Origin: a virus
Virus record (IMG/VR): IMGVR_UViG_3300033144_008002
Span: 1 to 45,107 of that record
Strand: one strand, 5' to 3'
DNA length: 45,107 nucleotides
Part shown: one piece after another, positions 43,479 through 45,107 of the stretch
How the letters are laid out: every line of letters starts with the position of its first letter
Numbering within the stretch: position 1 is the first letter of the stretch
Notes under the pieces: model-generated
What the model saw: the letters and a program-made list of their open reading frames with translations, nothing else
What the model was told of the DNA's origin: nothing
The model's database searches: none
Made by a program: the position numbers and the translations under genes

Positions 43479-44369
43479 ATGATAGACATTAAAAAAGCAT
43501 TGGACACTTCTTCGGGCGCTAATATAATCCCCGAAAAGTTAGACAAATTACTGTTGGATGTAGTTTCCAAGACTAATCCGCTTAGGGCATATGTTCCTAG
43601 TATGGCTTGGTCAACATTGGTATATCTGTGGAACGTGAGAACCGCTCTTGTTACGGCTTCGGCTTATGATGAGAACGATGCTTACAGCGCAGCGAATTCA
43701 ACAATCGCACGGCGTACTACTCAGATAAAGATGATTAAGGCCGAGGGCGCCGTAAGTAATCTTTTGAAAGCGGTTTCCGGAGATTATATCAACGCGTTAC
43801 AGGAAGAGGTTGAGTCTGCCATAAATAGCCTTGCTATGGAAGAGGCGAGACTTGATATTCTTGGAGATGCGAGTGTTAACGTTAAGGAATATAGCGGGCT
43901 TAAGAAACTTGTTACGACAACTACGGATGCGGCTGGGACAGCCCTTTCGCTTGATATACTTGATGCGTCGATAGCCGCCTCTAGAAAAGCGGGTGCGTTT
44001 CCGAATGTTATCCTGCTTTCTCCGAGAGACTATTCTCAGCTTAAAAAGGCCGCGAAAACATCTTATCAGATGTATTACAACGACCTTGGCAAGTCCGAGG
44101 CTGTTCTTAAATATGACGGCATAGATGTTGTGATAAACTCGTGGATACCCGAAGATATTGCCTATGGCACGTCTCCTACATCAGACCACTCGATAGCGTT
44201 TGTTCTTGATACTAAACATATCAAACGGCCTGTCGTGCAGGAAGTCAAGTATGCCGTGGTACCTGCTAGCACGGACTCGACAGCTTTCCGCGTAAATGAG
44301 TATCTTACTCTTGCGGTTAAGGACGTTGAGAGACAGCGGCAGATAATTAACATCGGGAAACCTAGCTAA
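43479..44369 (+). CDS. Major capsid protein, HK97-like
   Basis: A 296-residue protein starting MIDIKKALDTSSGANIIPEK at 43479, behind GGAGGAATCAA; the frame is open upstream but overlaps the scaffold gene. Blocks: LRAYVPSMAWSTLVYLWN, IKAEGAVSNLLKAVSG, ALQEEVESAINSLAMEEARL (spine helix), LSPRDYSQLKKAAK and a C-terminal strand set ending RQIINIGK. Fits HK97-fold major capsid proteins in size and order; it follows scaffold and protease genes. Confidence 0.82.
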   Translation: MIDIKKALDTSSGANIIPEKLDKLLLDVVSKTNPLRAYVPSMAWSTLVYLWNVRTALVTASAYDENDAYSAANSTIARRTTQIKMIKAEGAVSNLLKAVSGDYINALQEEVESAINSLAMEEARLDILGDASVNVKEYSGLKKLVTTTTDAAGTALSLDILDASIAASRKAGAFPNVILLSPRDYSQLKKAAKTSYQMYYNDLGKSEAVLKYDGIDVVINSWIPEDIAYGTSPTSDHSIAFVLDTKHIKRPVVQEVKYAVVPASTDSTAFRVNEYLTLAVKDVERQRQIINIGKPS

Positions 44370-44389
44370 TACTAGGCAGACAGAATTGT

Positions 44390-44421
44390 TGGGAGGGTGG
44401 CTCTTTTGAGCCGTCCTCCCA
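44390..44421 (+). other. Strong hairpin between capsid and connector genes
   Basis: TGGGAGG...CCTCCCA outer stem over GGCTC-TTTT-GAGCC. No T-run follows. It probably lowers read-through or protects the capsid message, giving more capsid than connector. Confidence 0.7.
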
Positions 44422-44447
44422 CGTGTAAAAGGGGAAGGTGAGGTGTT

Positions 44448-45029
44448 ATGATAACAATAGATAGAATAAGAAAGGAAACAGGAATTTCAGATGTCACGTT
44501 ACTCACCGACGGTCTTGTTCAGGAATTTATAGACGAAGAGACCTACCTTACTGAAAAAGAAGTTGGCTATTCGTTACAAGCTACTCCAAGCACAGAGGTA
44601 GAAATAACAGAAACACACGATGGCGATGGCGGAACATTGCTGTTTTTAAAATCGGACTCATTGGTTTCGGTCAGCGAAGTGCTGATTGGAACAACAGATA
44701 TTACGGATGATGTAAAAGTATATGAATCTGGAATGATATATTATTCCAGTGGATTTACAAAGGGTGTTAGAAACATAACAGTAACATTTTTACAATCATC
44801 GGATATAAACTACGCAATTAGAAGCATAATATTATGGCGCGTATGTGTGCGGGCATTCCAAACTTATGGTGCCGCGATGAGTGAAGGCGCAAGCGGGGAG
44901 AAGTTCTCGAACTATAGCATCTCGTTTTTTCATATGCCCTATAATTCGGTAATTCAGCTATATAATCAAAGAATAGACAAATTGCTTAAAAGTATTGGCG
45001 TATCGTCTATAGCAATTGAGATAGTATAA
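44448..45029 (+). CDS. Head-tail connector protein candidate
   Basis: A 193-residue protein: MITIDRIRKETGISDVTLLT, DEETYLTEKEVGYSL, a strand-rich centre, then IRSIILWRVCVRAFQTYGAA and NRIDKLL-type helices (LYNQRIDKLLKSIG). Helix-strand-helix form and place right after the capsid gene fit gp6-like or similar connector proteins. Family not certain. Confidence 0.6.
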   Translation: MITIDRIRKETGISDVTLLTDGLVQEFIDEETYLTEKEVGYSLQATPSTEVEITETHDGDGGTLLFLKSDSLVSVSEVLIGTTDITDDVKVYESGMIYYSSGFTKGVRNITVTFLQSSDINYAIRSIILWRVCVRAFQTYGAAMSEGASGEKFSNYSISFFHMPYNSVIQLYNQRIDKLLKSIGVSSIAIEIV

Positions 45030-45043
45030 GAGGGAGAGAGAAT

Positions 45044-45107
45044 ATGAAAAAAGTATTATTTTTGGCTTGTGTTTTAGCGAGTTCTGTTTTTGCAGAAAGC
45101 GCAAAAC
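45044..45107 (+). CDS. Secreted protein, N-terminal part
   Basis: Starts MKKVLFLACVLASSVFA followed by ESAK and runs off the window. A textbook Sec signal peptide with an SVFA cleavage site. AGAGGGAGAGAG precedes ATG 45044. An exported protein in the head-gene cluster is unusual. Confidence 0.65.
   Translation, partial: MKKVLFLACVLASSVFAESAK

Overview
The window is a 45 kb segment of a tailed double-stranded DNA phage (Caudoviricetes) or prophage. The evidence is a packaging and head block (terminase, portal, prohead protease, scaffold, capsid, connector) plus many very short, tightly overlapping genes with strong GGAGG ribosome sites. The DNA is AT-rich. Several lipoprotein-type and Sec signals suggest a bacterial host, perhaps with two membranes, but nothing here identifies it.

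Layout. Bases 1 to about 29,660 are one long leftward block of small genes joined by ATGA overlaps. It carries a sigma factor with its own promoter, a RuvB-like ATPase, a tyrosine recombinase, a metallophosphoesterase, an RNA ligase interrupted by an intein, a radical SAM protein, two YopX proteins, duplicated beta-rich proteins, a tRNA-Gln and several tRNA-sized structured RNAs. Inside it (14,005-17,928) lies a cassette resembling PRTRC: a ubiquitin-like protein ending TKG, an E2-like protein, a JAMM protease and a ThiF/E1-like enzyme. Together these look like a phage-borne ubiquitin-like conjugation and removal system.

Bases 29,657-30,938 are a non-coding control region between divergent transcripts. 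It holds a leftward promoter covered by an inverted repeat, CRP-like palindromes, a dispersed 31-bp repeat and three arrays of a 9-bp iteron-like repeat, and it is a good candidate for a replication origin and regulatory switch.

Bases 30,939-45,107 read rightward. First come tRNA genes (Met, Leu, one odd Thr/Tyr-like), a PAPS-reductase-like enzyme, a methyltransferase remnant and small or exported proteins. Next is almost 1 kb of gene-free, densely structured RNA (34,185-35,165) with its own promoter, pseudoknots and an embedded tRNA-Pro, reminiscent of giant phage RNAs such as GOLLD and ROOL. A nucleotidyltransferase split by a homing endonuclease follows, then the late block: terminase, portal, a dead-ligase/XkdF-protease fusion, a Lys/Asp-rich scaffold candidate, the major capsid protein and a connector.

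Four near-identical promoters (TTGACT, 16-17 bp, TATAAT or TATACT) drive the sigma factor and three RNA transcription units. This suggests one regulatory class for the sigma gene and the stable RNAs. All calls come from reading the sequence and its translations; no database search was run.
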